Below, in pieces: positions 1 to 5,813 of a stretch of 14,179 nt of DNA (position 1 is the first letter of the stretch; each line of letters starts with the position of its first letter). Source of the DNA: Clostridia bacterium. GTDB lineage: Bacteria; Bacillota; Clostridia; Oscillospirales; Acutalibacteraceae. The notes under the pieces are model-generated. The model was given only the letters and a program-made list of their open reading frames with translations. It did not search any database and was not told the DNA's origin. The stretch covers positions 1 through 14,179 of the forward strand of contig CAAFXD010000103.1 in NCBI GenBank assembly GCA_900766945.1, in the 5' to 3' direction. A program made the position numbers and the translations under genes.

Positions 1-1062
1 AAAATGAACACGGATATGCAAAAAGTGGGCGTCATCGCGCATTTTTACTCGGCGCTTTCCAACCCCTGCACGCGGTTTGTCAACGCAACGGTGTATGCGG
101 GGGTGGCAACCGTCGGGGCAATCCTTTGTGTGCGCGGCAGTCTTTCCGTCGGGGAACTGACTTCGTTCCTCGCCTACTGCTCGCAATACACAAAGCCGTT
201 TAACGAGATTTCGGGCGTGGTGGCGGAATTTCAAAACGCCCTTTCGGGCGCGGCGCGCGTGTTCCGTCTATTAGACGCCAAGGACGAAACCGATGACAGC
301 GCACTGCCTGCCTTACAGGTTGAAAACGGCGCGGTGGACTTCCGAAATATTTCGTTCTCTTATGTATCTGACAAGCCGCTGATTCGGGATTTCTCCCTTT
401 CGGTAAAGCCCGGGCAGACCGTGGCGATTGTCGGGCCGACGGGGTGCGGCAAAACCACGCTTATCAATTTGTTGATGCGATTTTATGATATAAACAGCGG
501 CAGCACCATTCAAATCGACGGGCAAAACACCCAAGAGGTCACGCGCGACAGCCTGCGCGGGGCGTTCGGTATGGTGTTGCAGGACACTTGGCTGTTTCGC
601 GGCACGGTGCGGGAAAACATCGCCTACGGCGCGCCGAACGCGAGCGACGAAGAAATTATTGCGGCGGCAAAAGCGGCGCACGCGCACAGTTTTATTAAGC
701 GGTTGCCCAAAGGCTATGACACGGTGCTTTCTGAAAACGGCGACAATATTTCCGAGGGACAGCGGCAATTACTCGCCATTGCGCGGGTGATGCTCAAAAA
801 GCCGCCGATGCTCATTTTAGATGAAGCGACCAGCAACATCGACACGCGCACGGAAATCCGTATTCAAAAAGCATTCCAAAAGTTGATGGAAGGGCGCACG
901 AGTTTCATTGTGGCGCACCGCCTTTCGACGATACAAAACGCCGATGTCATTTTGGTAATGCGTGATGGGCAAATTGTAGAACAAGGCACACACAATGAAC
1001 TGCTTGTCCAACACGGATTTTACTATGATTTGTATCAAAGCCAATTTGCAAAAGCGGAATAA
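1..1062 (+). CDS. ABC transporter, exporter type, permease-ATPase (5' truncated)
   Basis: C-terminal part of a half-transporter with a fused membrane domain and ATPase, which would export a substrate across the cytoplasmic membrane using ATP. The reading frame is open to the left edge, so the first ATG (base 4) is probably internal; a full protein of this type is about 570-620 residues and about 353 are visible. Counting from that Met, residues 1-75 are the last transmembrane helices, with a hydrophobic stretch near 28-45. The nucleotide-binding domain follows: Walker A GPTGCGKTT (144-152), Q-loop Gln193, signature ISEGQ (249-253) in place of LSGGQ, Walker B LILDEAT with Glu274, D-loop SNID and switch His305. 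All catalytic residues are intact. Such proteins often work as heterodimers encoded by adjacent genes, so a partner may lie just upstream. Substrate cannot be inferred. It converges on tuf. Confidence 0.95.
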   Translation, partial: KMNTDMQKVGVIAHFYSALSNPCTRFVNATVYAGVATVGAILCVRGSLSVGELTSFLAYCSQYTKPFNEISGVVAEFQNALSGAARVFRLLDAKDETDDSALPALQVENGAVDFRNISFSYVSDKPLIRDFSLSVKPGQTVAIVGPTGCGKTTLINLLMRFYDINSGSTIQIDGQNTQEVTRDSLRGAFGMVLQDTWLFRGTVRENIAYGAPNASDEEIIAAAKAAHAHSFIKRLPKGYDTVLSENGDNISEGQRQLLAIARVMLKKPPMLILDEATSNIDTRTEIRIQKAFQKLMEGRTSFIVAHRLSTIQNADVILVMRDGQIVEQGTHNELLVQHGFYYDLYQSQFAKAE

Positions 1063-1074
1063 ACTGAAAAGCGT

Positions 1075-1109
1075 AAAAAAAGAGCGAATATGGAAATTCG
1101 CTCTTTTTT
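1075..1109 (+). terminator. Rho-independent terminator of the ABC transporter gene
   Basis: Thirteen bases after the stop codon, AGAGCGAAT (1081-1089) pairs with ATTCGCTCT (1096-1104) around a 6-nt loop. The stem is flanked by A6 on the left and T6 on the right, so it ends in a U tract on + strand RNA. The A/T flanks make it symmetric and it could also act as a backup terminator for - strand transcription leaving tuf. Confidence 0.9.
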
Positions 1110-1134
1110 ATACATCTTCAAGTATAAGCCATTG

Positions 1135-1172
1135 AAAAATCCCCCGAACTTCGTAAGCACGAAATTCGGGGG
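1135..1172 (-). terminator. Rho-independent terminator of the str operon (after tuf)
   Basis: On the - strand a 13-bp GC-rich stem (bases 1160-1172 with 1141-1153, a five-G:C base and one G-U wobble) closes a 6-nt loop. It is followed by a single A and then five T residues (1135-1139). It begins 31 bases after the tuf stop codon and marks the end of the rpsL-rpsG-fusA-tuf transcript, so the S10 ribosomal operon does not follow tuf here. Confidence 0.92.
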
Positions 1173-1202
1173 AACCGTTTTGTCAATCAGACAGTGTTGT
1201 AA

Positions 1203-2405
1203 TTAGTCGGAAACCGCAACAACAACACCCGAACCAACGGTACGGCCGCCTTCACGGATAGCGAATCGAAGACCCTCTTCAATTGCGATGGGGGTAATCA
1301 ATTCAACATCCATTTCGACGTTGTCGCCGGGCATGCACATCTCGGTGCCTTCGGGAAGGGAGATGATGCCGGTAACGTCGGTGGTTCTAAAATAGAACTG
1401 CGGACGATAGTTGTTGAAGAACGGGGTATGACGGCCGCCTTCATCTTTATTCAGGACATAAACCTGACCTTTGAACTTGGTGTAGGGATGAATGGAACCG
1501 GGTTTGGAAAGAACCTGGCCGCGTTCCACTTCGGTTCTCTGAATACCGCGGAGAAGTGCACCGATGTTGTCGCCTGCTTCTGCATAGTCCAGAGTCTTTC
1601 TGAACATTTCGATACCGGTAACAACGGTCTTTTTCTTCTCATCGGTCAAACCTACGATTTCAACTTCTTCGCCGGTCTTGAGTTGGCCACGCTCCACACG
1701 GCCGGTAACAACGGTACCACGGCCGGAGATGGTCATAACATCTTCGATGGGCATCAAGAAGGGAAGGTCAGCTTTACGGTCGGGAGTCGGGATGTAGCTG
1801 TCAACAGCGTCCATCAAATCCCAAATCGGTTTGAGTTCGGGAGCGTCCATATCGCTGCCGCTGTATTCGAGTGCTTTGAGAGCAGAACCAACGATAATCG
1901 GGGTGTCGTCGCCCGGGAAGCCATACTCGGAAAGGGTTTCACGAACTTCCATTTCAACGAGTTCAAGGAGTTCCGGATCGTCAACCTGGTCAGCTTTGTT
2001 CAGGAAAACGATGATGTAGGGAACACCAACCTGGCGAGCAAGCAACAAGTGCTCTTTGGTCTGTGCCATCGGGCCGTCGGTAGCCGCGATAACAAGGATA
2101 GCACCGTCCATCTGTGCAGCACCGGTAATCATGTTCTTGATATAGTCAGCATGGCCGGGGCAGTCAACGTGCGCATAGTGACGAGTATCGGTTTCATACT
2201 CAACGTGTGCGGTGTTGATGGTGATGCCGCGCTCTCTCTCTTCGGGAGCCTTGTCGATCATGTCATATGCTTCGAACTTTGCATAACCCTTCATAGCGAG
2301 CGTCTTGGTGATTGCAGCGGTCAACGTGGTTTTACCATGGTCAACGTGGCCGATGGTACCAATGTTAACGTGCGGTTTGCTACGGTTAAATTTTTCCTTT
2401 GCCAT
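1203..2405 (-). CDS. tuf: Translation elongation factor Tu (EF-Tu)
   Basis: GTPase that brings aminoacyl-tRNA to the ribosomal A site as a ternary complex with GTP; cytoplasmic. The 400-residue length is normal. G1 P-loop GHVDHGKT is at 19-26, switch I with RGITIN at about 59-64, G3 DCPGH at 81-85 (His85 is the catalytic histidine), G4 NKAD at 136-139 and G5 SAL at 174-176. Domain 2 starts near 210 with PFLMPIEDV and the GRGTVVTGRVERG segment, and domain 3 ends in VVVAVSD. G4 is followed by Gln (NKADQVDD) where Met is common; NKxD itself is intact. The ATG start is set by AGGAGG at 2414-2419, 8 nt upstream. It is the last gene of the str operon, 97 nt after fusA, and a strong promoter in that gap suggests it is also transcribed independently. 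No second tuf copy lies in the window. Confidence 0.99.
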   Translation of the reverse strand: MAKEKFNRSKPHVNIGTIGHVDHGKTTLTAAITKTLAMKGYAKFEAYDMIDKAPEERERGITINTAHVEYETDTRHYAHVDCPGHADYIKNMITGAAQMDGAILVIAATDGPMAQTKEHLLLARQVGVPYIIVFLNKADQVDDPELLELVEMEVRETLSEYGFPGDDTPIIVGSALKALEYSGSDMDAPELKPIWDLMDAVDSYIPTPDRKADLPFLMPIEDVMTISGRGTVVTGRVERGQLKTGEEVEIVGLTDEKKKTVVTGIEMFRKTLDYAEAGDNIGALLRGIQRTEVERGQVLSKPGSIHPYTKFKGQVYVLNKDEGGRHTPFFNNYRPQFYFRTTDVTGIISLPEGTEMCMPGDNVEMDVELITPIAIEEGLRFAIREGGRTVGSGVVVAVSD

Positions 2406-2459
2406 TGGAATTTCCTCCTTTATTTAGCGCAAATATTTTACAAAATGCTATGTGCTTGT

Positions 2460-2488
2460 ATTTTACCAATAATCAGGCAAAATTTCAA
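2460..2488 (-). promoter_or_regulatory. Internal sigma-A promoter for tuf
   Basis: On the - strand TTGAAA (2483-2488) and TAAAAT (2460-2465) are separated by exactly 17 bases, a near-consensus housekeeping promoter. It lies 15 bases after the fusA stop codon. Transcription would start near 2453, giving a leader of about 48 nt before the tuf ATG. An extra tuf promoter fits the high demand for EF-Tu relative to EF-G and S7/S12. Confidence 0.75.
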
Positions 2489-2502
2489 GTCTTTTTCTGA
2501 AA

Positions 2503-4581
2503 TTAGTCTTTCTTTGTACGCTCGGAAATAATTTTCTCTGCGATAGACTTCGGAACCTCTTTGTATCCGTCGGGTTCCATAACATACTGCCCGCGGCCCT
2601 GGCTCTTCGAGCGCAGGTCTGTGGCGTAACCGAACATTTCGGACAGCGGCACATGCGCGTTAATCTGCTTGACGCCGGTTCTGTCTTCAAAGCCCTGAAT
2701 TTCGCCGCGGCGGGAGTTCAAGTCGCCGATAACATCGCCCATATATTCTTCGGGCACGATGACAACAACTTTCATAATCGGCTCTAACAGCACGGGGTCT
2801 GCTTTTCTGGCGGCATCTTTGAATGCCATAGAACCGGCAATCTTAAACGCCATTTCCGAAGAGTCAACCTCGTGATAAGAACCGTCGTACAGCGTGACTT
2901 TCACATCAACCATCGAATAGCCTGCAAGTACGCCGGACTGCATTGCGCCCTGAATACCTGCGTCAACCGGCCCGATATATTCTTTCGGAATGGCACCGCC
3001 GACGATGTTGTTGACAAATTCGTAGCCCTTATCGGGATTCGGCTCAATGTTAATCTTAACATGACCGTACTGACCTTTACCGCCCGACTGACGCGCGTAC
3101 TTCGTATCGGAAGACGCGGGCTTGCGGATGGTTTCGCGGTAAGCAACCTGCGGCTTACCGACATTGGCTTCTACCTTGAATTCGCGAAGCAAACGGTCCA
3201 CGATGATTTCGAGGTGGAGTTCGCCCATACCTGCGATAATGGTTTGACCGGTTTCTTCATCGGTATAGCACTTAAAGGTCGGGTCTTCTTCGGCAAGCTT
3301 TTGCAGGCCGATACCCATTTTTTCCTGACCGGCTTTGGTTTTCGGCTCAATCGCAACGCGAATAACCGGCTCGGGGAAGTTCATCGACTCCAAGATAATG
3401 GGGTGTTTCTCGTCGCAGAGTGTATCACCCGTGGTGGTGTTTTTGAGACCCACTGCCGCCGCAATATCGCCCGAATAGCAGACTTCGATGTCTTCACGGT
3501 GATTTGCGTGCATTTGCAGAATACGGCCCATTCTTTCACGGTTGTCCTTCACGGAGTTATACACACTCGCGCCGGCTTCAACCGTACCCGAATACACGCG
3601 GAAGAAGCAGATTTTACCGACATAGGGGTCGGTTGCAATCTTGAATGCGAGCGCGGAGAATGGCTCGTCGTCGGAAGAATGACGGACTTCTTCTTCATCG
3701 GTATCGGGGTTAATGCCCTTAATTGCCTCAACATCGGTGGGGGCGGGCATATAATCGACAATCGCGTCGAGAAGCGGCTGAACGCCCTTATTGCGGTAAG
3801 AAGTACCACAGGTAATCGGCACCATGGTGTTCTCAATCGTCGATTTGCGAATGGTTCTTTTAATCTCTTCGACGGTAAGTTCTTCGCCGTTGAAGTATTT
3901 TTCCATCAGCTCTTCATCCTGCTCGGCGACATGCTCGATAAGCTGTTCACGGTATTTCTGTGCCAGCTCTTTCATATCGTCGGGGATGGGCTCACGGCGG
4001 ACATCTTTGCCAAGGTCGTCATAATAGATTTCTGCATCCATTTCGACCAAGTCGACAATGCCCTTAAAGGTGTCCTCACAGCCAATGGGCAGCTGAATCG
4101 GAACGGGGTTGCACTGGAAACGCTCATTGACCATATCCAGCACGCGGTAGAAGTCCGCGCCCATAATGTCCATTTTATTGACATAAATCATACGCGGAAC
4201 ATGGTATTCGTCAGCCTGACGCCAAACGGTTTCAGACTGCGGCTCAACGCCGCCCTTTGCGCAAAGAACGGTAACGGAACCGTCCAAAACACGAAGCGAA
4301 CGCTGCACTTCAACGGTGAAGTCAACGTGGCCGGGCGTGTCGATAATATTGATACGGTGCTCTTTCCAGAAACAGGTGGTCGCAGCGGAGGTGATGGTAA
4401 TACCTCTCTCCTGCTCCTGCGCCATCCAGTCCATGGTGGCATCGCCGTCGTGGGTTTCACCGATTTTATGGTTTACACCCGTGTAAAACAAAATACGCTC
4501 AGTGGTTGTCGTTTTACCGGCGTCGATGTGCGCCATAATACCAATATTTCTTGTTTTTTCAAGAGATACCTTTCTCGGCAT
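2503..4581 (-). CDS. fusA: Translation elongation factor G (EF-G)
   Basis: GTPase that drives translocation of tRNA and mRNA on the ribosome and, with RRF, recycles ribosomes; cytoplasmic. The 692-residue length is typical. G1 AHIDAGKT is at 17-24, switch I with ERGITITSAATT at about 58-69, G3 DTPGH at 81-85 and G4 NKMD at 135-138. Domain II (GKICFFRVYSG), domain III (LAEEDPTFK), domain IV (HVKINIEP, with the GGAIPKEYI stretch) and domain V (FGYATDLRSKSQGRG near the C-terminus) follow in order. The motifs match canonical EF-G rather than the divergent EF-G2 paralogue or a TetM-type protection protein. The ATG at 4581 is preferred over an in-frame TTG at 4593 because GGAGG (4587-4591) overlaps that TTG and is well placed for the ATG. 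It starts 33 nt after rpsG, with no promoter between them, so the two are probably cotranscribed. Confidence 0.99.
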   Translation of the reverse strand: MPRKVSLEKTRNIGIMAHIDAGKTTTTERILFYTGVNHKIGETHDGDATMDWMAQEQERGITITSAATTCFWKEHRINIIDTPGHVDFTVEVQRSLRVLDGSVTVLCAKGGVEPQSETVWRQADEYHVPRMIYVNKMDIMGADFYRVLDMVNERFQCNPVPIQLPIGCEDTFKGIVDLVEMDAEIYYDDLGKDVRREPIPDDMKELAQKYREQLIEHVAEQDEELMEKYFNGEELTVEEIKRTIRKSTIENTMVPITCGTSYRNKGVQPLLDAIVDYMPAPTDVEAIKGINPDTDEEEVRHSSDDEPFSALAFKIATDPYVGKICFFRVYSGTVEAGASVYNSVKDNRERMGRILQMHANHREDIEVCYSGDIAAAVGLKNTTTGDTLCDEKHPIILESMNFPEPVIRVAIEPKTKAGQEKMGIGLQKLAEEDPTFKCYTDEETGQTIIAGMGELHLEIIVDRLLREFKVEANVGKPQVAYRETIRKPASSDTKYARQSGGKGQYGHVKINIEPNPDKGYEFVNNIVGGAIPKEYIGPVDAGIQGAMQSGVLAGYSMVDVKVTLYDGSYHEVDSSEMAFKIAGSMAFKDAARKADPVLLEPIMKVVVIVPEEYMGDVIGDLNSRRGEIQGFEDRTGVKQINAHVPLSEMFGYATDLRSKSQGRGQYVMEPDGYKEVPKSIAEKIISERTKKD

Positions 4582-4586
4582 AACAT

Positions 4587-4591
4587 CCTCC
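4587..4591 (-). promoter_or_regulatory. Ribosome binding site deciding the fusA start
   Basis: GGAGG sits 5 nt before the ATG at 4581. An alternative in-frame TTG (4591-4593) would overlap this site, so it cannot be the start served by it. Confidence 0.85.
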
Positions 4592-4614
4592 AAACCTTAC
4601 TAAAACGGCTGTAA

Positions 4615-5085
4615 TTACCATCTGAAATGGGCAAATGCCTTGTTGGCTTCTGCCATCTTGTGTGTGTCCTCGCGCTTTTTGAATGCGGAGCCGGTCTGGT
4701 TCACAGCATCCATAATTTCGTTCGCAAGACGCTCTTTCATGGTGCGCTCGGAACGCTGACGCGCATACAAAGTAATCCAACGAAGCCCGAGGGTTTCTCT
4801 TCTTTCGGGACGGACTTCAATCGGCACCTGATAGGTAGCACCGCCGACACGGCGCGCCTTAACCTCTAATACAGGCATAACATTTTCCATCGCATTTTCA
4901 AAAACCTCTAACGGGTCCTTGCCCGTTTGTTCAGCGATGATGTTGAATGCGTCATAGACGATTTTTTGGGCAACGCCCTTTTTACCGTCGAGCATAACGC
5001 TGTTGATCAATCTGGTGACCAATTTGGAATTGTAAAGCGGATCGGGCAAAACGTCACGTTTTGCAATCTGGCCTCTTCTTGGCAC
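4615..5085 (-). CDS. rpsG: 30S ribosomal protein S7
   Basis: Primary 16S rRNA-binding protein that nucleates assembly of the 30S head and contacts the E-site tRNA and mRNA exit region. From the GTG at 5085 the protein is 156 residues, the standard bacterial length, beginning with the conserved PRRGQIAKRDVLPDP and ending in EANKAFAHFRW. The conserved VGGATYQVPIEVRPERR segment is at about 79-95. An ATG 33 nt further upstream is in frame, but it would add 11 non-conserved residues and would sit upstream of the ribosome binding site. AGGAGG at 5094-5099, 8 nt before the GTG, fixes the start. S7 is the translational repressor of the str operon in E. coli, and the 158-nt gap to rpsL holds a strong hairpin that could play a related part here. 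That last point is inference. Confidence 0.98.
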   Translation of the reverse strand: MPRRGQIAKRDVLPDPLYNSKLVTRLINSVMLDGKKGVAQKIVYDAFNIIAEQTGKDPLEVFENAMENVMPVLEVKARRVGGATYQVPIEVRPERRETLGLRWITLYARQRSERTMKERLANEIMDAVNQTGSAFKKREDTHKMAEANKAFAHFRW

Positions 5086-5093
5086 AACGCTTC

Positions 5094-5099
5094 CCTCCT
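5094..5099 (-). promoter_or_regulatory. Ribosome binding site for the GTG start of rpsG
   Basis: A perfect AGGAGG is 8 nt from GTG (5083-5085). It excludes the upstream in-frame ATG, which lies 5' of this site. Confidence 0.85.
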
Positions 5100-5148
5100 T
5101 CATAAGAATGATATCATAGGTACTCGGTGACAAAACCCCGTGGTGTCC

Positions 5149-5186
5149 ATGCAGAAGGTCAGACTATATATAGTATAACCCTGCAT
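5149..5186 (-). promoter_or_regulatory. Long hairpin in the rpsL-rpsG spacer (possible S7 feedback site)
   Basis: In the - strand RNA AUGCAG (5186-5181) pairs with CUGCAU (5154-5149). Next, GGUUA (5180-5176) pairs with UGACC (5161-5157) after a 2-nt UU bulge, and the centre is the perfect palindrome ACUAUAUAUAGU (5163-5174). The whole element is one coaxial stem of about 38 nt. It lies between the two ribosomal protein genes, where E. coli keeps its S7-binding translational operator. The structure is seen directly; the regulatory role is inferred from position only. Confidence 0.5.
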
Positions 5187-5202
5187 CGGTAAACCTTTGC
5201 AA
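5172..5202 (-). promoter_or_regulatory. Weak candidate promoter upstream of rpsG
   Basis: TATACT (5172-5177) resembles a -10 box and TTGCAA (5197-5202) is a poor -35 at a long 19-nt spacing. The -10 falls in the palindromic centre of the spacer hairpin, so the A/T-rich match may come from that structure instead. Confidence 0.25.
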
Positions 5203-5224
5203 GTAGATTCTGTCGTTTTTTGGG

Positions 5225-5246
5225 TAAGACTTACGAAAAAGTCTTA
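5225..5246 (-). other. Small hairpin overlapping the rpsL stop codon
   Basis: A perfect 8-bp stem (5239-5246 with 5225-5232, 6-nt loop) contains the rpsL TAA stop. On the - strand it is followed by CCC and an A-run rather than a U tract, so it is not an intrinsic terminator. It may stabilise or mark the processed 3' end of an rpsL mRNA. Confidence 0.5.
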
Positions 5247-5666
5247 TTTCTTTGCGCTCTTCGGACGCTTTGCACCGTATTTGGAACGGGCCTGCATTCT
5301 GCCGTTAACGCCCTGGGTGTCCAGCGTACCGCGAATGATGTGGTAACGCACACCGGGAAGGTCCTTAACACGGCCGCCTCTGATGAGCACAACACTGTGT
5401 TCTTGCAGATTGTGACCTACGCCCGGAATGTAAGCGGAAACTTCAATTCCGTTCGTAAGACGCACTCTGGCAAGCTTACGAAGTGCAGAGTTCGGCTTTT
5501 TCGGGGTGTCGGTTTTGACGACGGTGCAAACGCCGCGCTTTTGCGGAGAAGCGTTGTCGGTCATAACATTCTTTTTCGAGTTAAGACCTTTCCCGAGTGC
5601 CGGTGCCTTCGATTTCTTTTCGAGTGTCTGTCTGCCGTTGCGAACAAGTTGGTTAAAGGTTGGCAA
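5244..5666 (-). CDS. rpsL: 30S ribosomal protein S12
   Basis: Ribosomal protein at the decoding centre, involved in A-site fidelity and the target region for streptomycin resistance. From the TTG at 5666 it is 140 residues, a normal length, starting PTFNQLVRNGRQ after the initiator and ending RSKYGAKRPKSAKK. The core PQKRGVCT, the TPKKPNSALRK loop and GHNLQEHSVVLIRGGRVKDLPGVRYH are all conserved. Lysines in the two resistance hot spots (TPKKPNS and GGRVKDLPG) are wild type, so no classical rpsL streptomycin-resistance change is present. AGGAGG at 5675-5680 is 8 nt from TTG; the in-frame codons further upstream translate into non-conserved residues. It is the first gene of the str operon, with its own promoter at 5766-5795. 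The L7Ae-like gene often found between rpoC and rpsL in Bacillota is absent. Confidence 0.98.
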   Translation of the reverse strand: MPTFNQLVRNGRQTLEKKSKAPALGKGLNSKKNVMTDNASPQKRGVCTVVKTDTPKKPNSALRKLARVRLTNGIEVSAYIPGVGHNLQEHSVVLIRGGRVKDLPGVRYHIIRGTLDTQGVNGRMQARSKYGAKRPKSAKK

Positions 5667-5674
5667 GTCATTTT

Positions 5675-5680
5675 CCTCCT
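5675..5680 (-). promoter_or_regulatory. Ribosome binding site for the TTG start of rpsL
   Basis: A perfect AGGAGG is 8 nt before TTG (5664-5666) and only 3 nt before an out-of-frame ATG (5669-5671). Spacing and conserved S12 residues both favour the TTG. Confidence 0.85.
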
Positions 5681-5704
5681 TTTTAAAATAATTTTTGACA
5701 CAGT

Positions 5705-5757
5705 GTGTCAGCAAAGCGGACATCTCTTTTGAAAAAAGATGTTCGCTTTGCTCACAC
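5705..5757 (-). promoter_or_regulatory. Long 5' UTR hairpin of the rpsL transcript
   Basis: Two 21-nt arms (5737-5757 and 5705-5725) pair at 19 of 21 positions around an 11-nt loop, part of which can pair further. With the predicted start near 5759 the hairpin would form almost at the 5' end of the mRNA. The 3' foot also belongs to a 15-nt palindrome (5696-5710), so base pairing at the two sites competes. No U tract follows directly, so I do not call it a terminator. It could be an mRNA-stabilising 5' hairpin or part of a control element. Confidence 0.6.
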
Positions 5758-5792
5758 AAGGTAAGATTTTAGCACTGAAAACCTTACCTTGT
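5756..5792. repeat. Perfect 10-bp inverted repeat bracketing the str promoter -10
   Basis: ACAAGGTAAG (5756-5765) and its exact reverse complement CTTACCTTGT (5783-5792) flank a 17-nt centre. On the - strand one arm overlaps the -35 box and the other covers the predicted start site, so the -10 lies between them. The geometry resembles an operator pair, but no regulator is identified. Confidence 0.6.
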
Positions 5793-5795
5793 CAA
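5766..5795 (-). promoter_or_regulatory. Sigma-A promoter of the str operon (rpsL-rpsG-fusA-tuf)
   Basis: Consensus -35 TTGACA (5790-5795), an 18-nt spacer and -10 TAAAAT (5766-5771) preceded by TGC, an extended -10 (TG at 5773-5774). The start site should be near 5759, leaving a leader of about 93 nt before the rpsL TTG. The -35 box begins only 18 nt after the rpoC stop, so the str operon has its own strong promoter inside the longer rpoB-tuf cluster. Confidence 0.8.
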
Positions 5796-5813
5796 GTCTT
5801 TTTACAAAAATTG

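Noticed and set aside
4..6. ATG at base 4 as the true start of the ABC transporter
   Set aside because: The frame stays open to the window edge, the protein would lack most transmembrane helices, and no ribosome binding site is visible; the gene is cut by the window.
1428..2531. Open frame of 367 codons on the + strand, opposite tuf
   Set aside because: Antisense shadow of the strongly biased tuf gene; it extends into the fusA-tuf gap without a ribosome binding site or known domain.
4579..4593. TTG at 4591-4593 as the fusA start
   Set aside because: It overlaps the GGAGG that serves the ATG at 4581, and the four extra residues are not part of conserved EF-G.
2872..4614. Open frame of 580 codons on the + strand, opposite fusA
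   Set aside because: It is a mirror of fusA, whose codon use avoids triplets that read as stops on the other strand. The translation shows no recognisable domain, and fusA is beyond doubt.
5705..5757. rpsL leader hairpin as an rpoC terminator
   Set aside because: On the - strand the stem is followed by a mixed and A-rich stretch, not a U tract, and it lies downstream of the str promoter.
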